Part shown: positions 5,430 through 6,394 of the stretch, piece after piece | How the letters are laid out: each line of letters starts with the position of its first letter | How positions within the stretch are numbered: the first letter of the stretch is position 1 | From: Xylophilus ampelinus | Lineage (GTDB): Bacteria; Pseudomonadota; Gammaproteobacteria; Burkholderiales; Burkholderiaceae_C | DNA: 6,394 bases | Reading direction: 5' to 3' | NCBI RefSeq assembly: GCF_901875635.1 | Contig: NZ_CABFMN010000020.1 | Location: 1-6,394, forward strand | The notes under the pieces: generated by a model | Seen by the model: only the letters and a program-made list of their open reading frames with translations | What the model was told of the DNA's origin: nothing | Databases searched by the model: none | Translations under genes and position numbers: made by a program

Positions 5430-6161
5430 TCAGTTCCGGCGCTCCGGGCCGACGAAAAGGTGACGCGAGCTCCACGTCTGGAAGCGTCCGAGCGCGCGAT
5501 GCAGCGTGCCCCCGGCGCGTCGCAGCTGGACCAGGTCCGCGTGCACATCCCGGTAGTTGTAGATCATCAGGAACGCCAGAAACAACACGCCCATGCCGGT
5601 GGTCGCCATCGTGAGAGCGCCCCGTGCGCTCCAGCTCCCCCACCCGGCAGCCCAGCCGTACGCCGCGAGGGTCACGAGGACCGCGGCCGCCGCGACGAAG
5701 GACTTGGCCATGCCGATCACGAAGAGGTCCACGGCGGTGCCGACGAACACCGGTGCCGAGGCACATCCCAACGGGCCGCTGAATGTGATGTGGTTGAGCA
5801 CCTGTGGTCCAACCACCAGCAGGAACAGCCCGCCGAAGACATTCACCGCGCCATCCAGGTCGAGCATGACTTTCAGCAGCCGCTGCAGGTAGGCCCCGAT
5901 TTGGCCCTGGAAGGCCCCTTGGTCGTCGATCGCACCGGTGCTGCGCGCCCAGAGCGCGATCAGGACCGTGGCGATGGCGGTGAGCCAGAAAAAGAAGCCC
6001 ATCAAACGGATGTCCCCGCCATGTCGGGGCGCCAGGCGCAGACCCATGTAGCGAATCAGGAGGAGGGCGATGGCGTTGGCACCGATCAGGAGTGCTATGG
6101 CGAGGAAGGGGGACAGGATGTCGGGCATGGGAATGGATTCTGGATGGCGGCAGCGAATCAT
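5430..6161 (-). CDS. Multi-pass inner-membrane protein, 243 aa
   Basis: I do not recognise a family. Hydrophobic segments are visible at about residues 17-38 (FLAIALLIGANAIALLLI), 53-72 (LMGFFFWLTAIATVLIALWA), 105-122 (GAVNVFGGLFLLVVG), 134-150, 152-170 and 183-202 (MGVLFLAFLMIYNY). This indicates five or six transmembrane helices. Basic residues crowd the C-terminal ~40 residues (LRRAGGTLHRALGRF), which favours a cytoplasmic tail. The ATG at 6161 is preferred: GGAG (6167-6170) lies 5 bases upstream. The alternative at 6128 starts just before the first helix but has no ribosome binding site. The frame extension to 6209 is leader sequence. It is the first gene of a minus-strand pair with the HEPN protein and could anchor, sense for, or restrain it, which is inference from position only. 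Confidence 0.8.
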   Translation of the reverse strand: MIRCRHPESIPMPDILSPFLAIALLIGANAIALLLIRYMGLRLAPRHGGDIRLMGFFFWLTAIATVLIALWARSTGAIDDQGAFQGQIGAYLQRLLKVMLDLDGAVNVFGGLFLLVVGPQVLNHITFSGPLGCASAPVFVGTAVDLFVIGMAKSFVAAAAVLVTLAAYGWAAGWGSWSARGALTMATTGMGVLFLAFLMIYNYRDVHADLVQLRRAGGTLHRALGRFQTWSSRHLFVGPERRN

Positions 6162-6166
6162 GGCGT

Positions 6167-6185
6167 CTCCCCGGCGCTGCCGGGG
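6167..6185 (-). promoter_or_regulatory. Hairpin burying the membrane gene's ribosome binding site
   Basis: CCCCGGC (6169-6175) and GCCGGGG (6179-6185) form a perfect 7-bp stem with a 3-base loop. On the minus transcript the downstream arm is GCCGGGG, and the G's at 6169-6172 are also the 5' part of the Shine-Dalgarno GGGGAG that serves the ATG at 6161. The stem would therefore partly hide the ribosome binding site and lower or gate translation. Confidence 0.6.
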
Positions 6186-6304
6186 CCGGGCTGCTCCAGG
6201 TTCGCGCATTCGCGCTCATCCCCTGCGGGGACGGCCTGCGGCCGCCTTGCGCATCCCTGACGCAGGGCCTGCGGCCCTCGGACTGCGTCCTCACCCTCCG
6301 TCGA
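6186..6304 (-). promoter_or_regulatory. Leader with serial three-base-loop hairpins
   Basis: Between the membrane gene and a possible upstream ORF are hairpins with the same TGC loop (GCA on the minus strand): 6219-6223 with 6227-6231, 6232-6236 with 6240-6244 (directly adjacent), and 6264-6269 with 6273-6278. Their stems differ in sequence but keep the loop, as in a structured RNA under selection or a row of similar binding sites. A smaller CGCG-CATT-CGCG stem is at 6203-6214. No clear promoter was seen. Confidence 0.5.
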
Positions 6305-6394
6305 TCAGACCCGCCCCTGGCGGGTGAGGGCGCTCGCCGCGCGGCGGTTCCGGTGCGCCACGGTCCAGCGCTGTGCGGTGCTGCCGTCTTCCTG
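6305..6394 (-). CDS. Possible 3' end of a gene running off the right edge
   Basis: On the minus strand the frame from the window edge to TGA at 6307-6305 is open for 29 codons, encoding QEDGSTAQRWTVAHRNRR and then about 11 residues. Nearly all third positions are G or C, and the composition looks protein-like, which favours real coding. Against this, the stretch is short, ends in a 7-bp hairpin (6309-6315 with 6319-6325), and could equally be more leader. I do not recognise the family. If real, it would sit 143 bases upstream of the membrane gene on the same strand. Confidence 0.35.
   Translation of the reverse strand, partial: QEDGSTAQRWTVAHRNRRAASALTRQGRV

Noticed and set aside
4941..6260. 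A 439-codon plus-strand open frame opposite the HEPN and membrane genes
   Set aside because: The translation is Arg/Ala/Gly/His-rich and resembles no domain. Such open antisense frames are expected in GC-rich genes with G/C third positions.
5326..6294. N-terminal extension of the HEPN frame by 323 codons
   Set aside because: It overlaps the membrane protein gene in another frame, crosses two intergenic hairpins, gives low-complexity Arg/Pro/Gly sequence, and a well-spaced AAGGA sits directly before the ATG at 5325.
1..6394. Search for tRNA genes, CRISPR arrays, integrase attachment sites and complete insertion sequences
   Set aside because: No cloverleaf, no regularly spaced repeats of CRISPR length, no transposase or integrase reading frame, and no matched terminal repeats were seen by eye.

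Overview
The window is GC-rich except for its first ~72 bases. It looks like accessory DNA from a proteobacterial integrative and conjugative element (ICE), genomic island or plasmid, most plausibly from Burkholderiales or Xanthomonadales. The reasons are the gene content (a DUF2958 remnant, a DUF932 protein, a DUF6283 protein, an MTNIAS-type helix-turn-helix protein and several small conserved-type hypotheticals), the strong G/C third-position bias, and long structured leaders in front of small genes. No integrase, relaxase, conjugation gene, tRNA or attachment site is visible, so the ICE assignment is inference.

Layout from the left. Bases 1-72 are AT-rich and do not match what follows. At 73 the sequence enters, in mid-gene, the C-terminal half of a DUF2958 protein that ends at 252 and is followed by a strong hairpin terminator. 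A ~270-base structured, G-rich leader then precedes the DUF932 gene (556-1386), which ends at its own terminator. A DNA-binding protein with a coiled coil and an HTH domain follows (1509-1991). It converges on a minus-strand operon of three small genes, transcribed 3067 to 2016: an 88-aa hypothetical, a cysteine-rich DUF6283 protein and a 110-aa hypothetical. The last two overlap by ATGA. A ~480-base leader or intergenic region (3068-3545) then separates this operon from a plus-strand 116-aa hypothetical (3546-3896).

The right third is a minus-strand two-gene unit. A multi-pass membrane protein (6161-5430) is followed by a 475-aa protein with a C-terminal Apea-like HEPN domain carrying an intact R-x4-H motif (5325-3898). 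Two strong hairpins lie between the two genes. The membrane gene's ribosome binding site is partly buried in a hairpin, and its upstream region carries a run of compact three-base-loop hairpins. The last ~90 bases may be the 3' end of another minus-strand gene.

The most interesting candidate system is the membrane protein plus HEPN pair. It has the parts of a possible RNase-type toxin, abortive-infection or stress-response module. The second theme is the recurrence of long leaders built from triloop hairpins in front of otherwise unrelated cargo genes. Neither interpretation is proven by the sequence alone.
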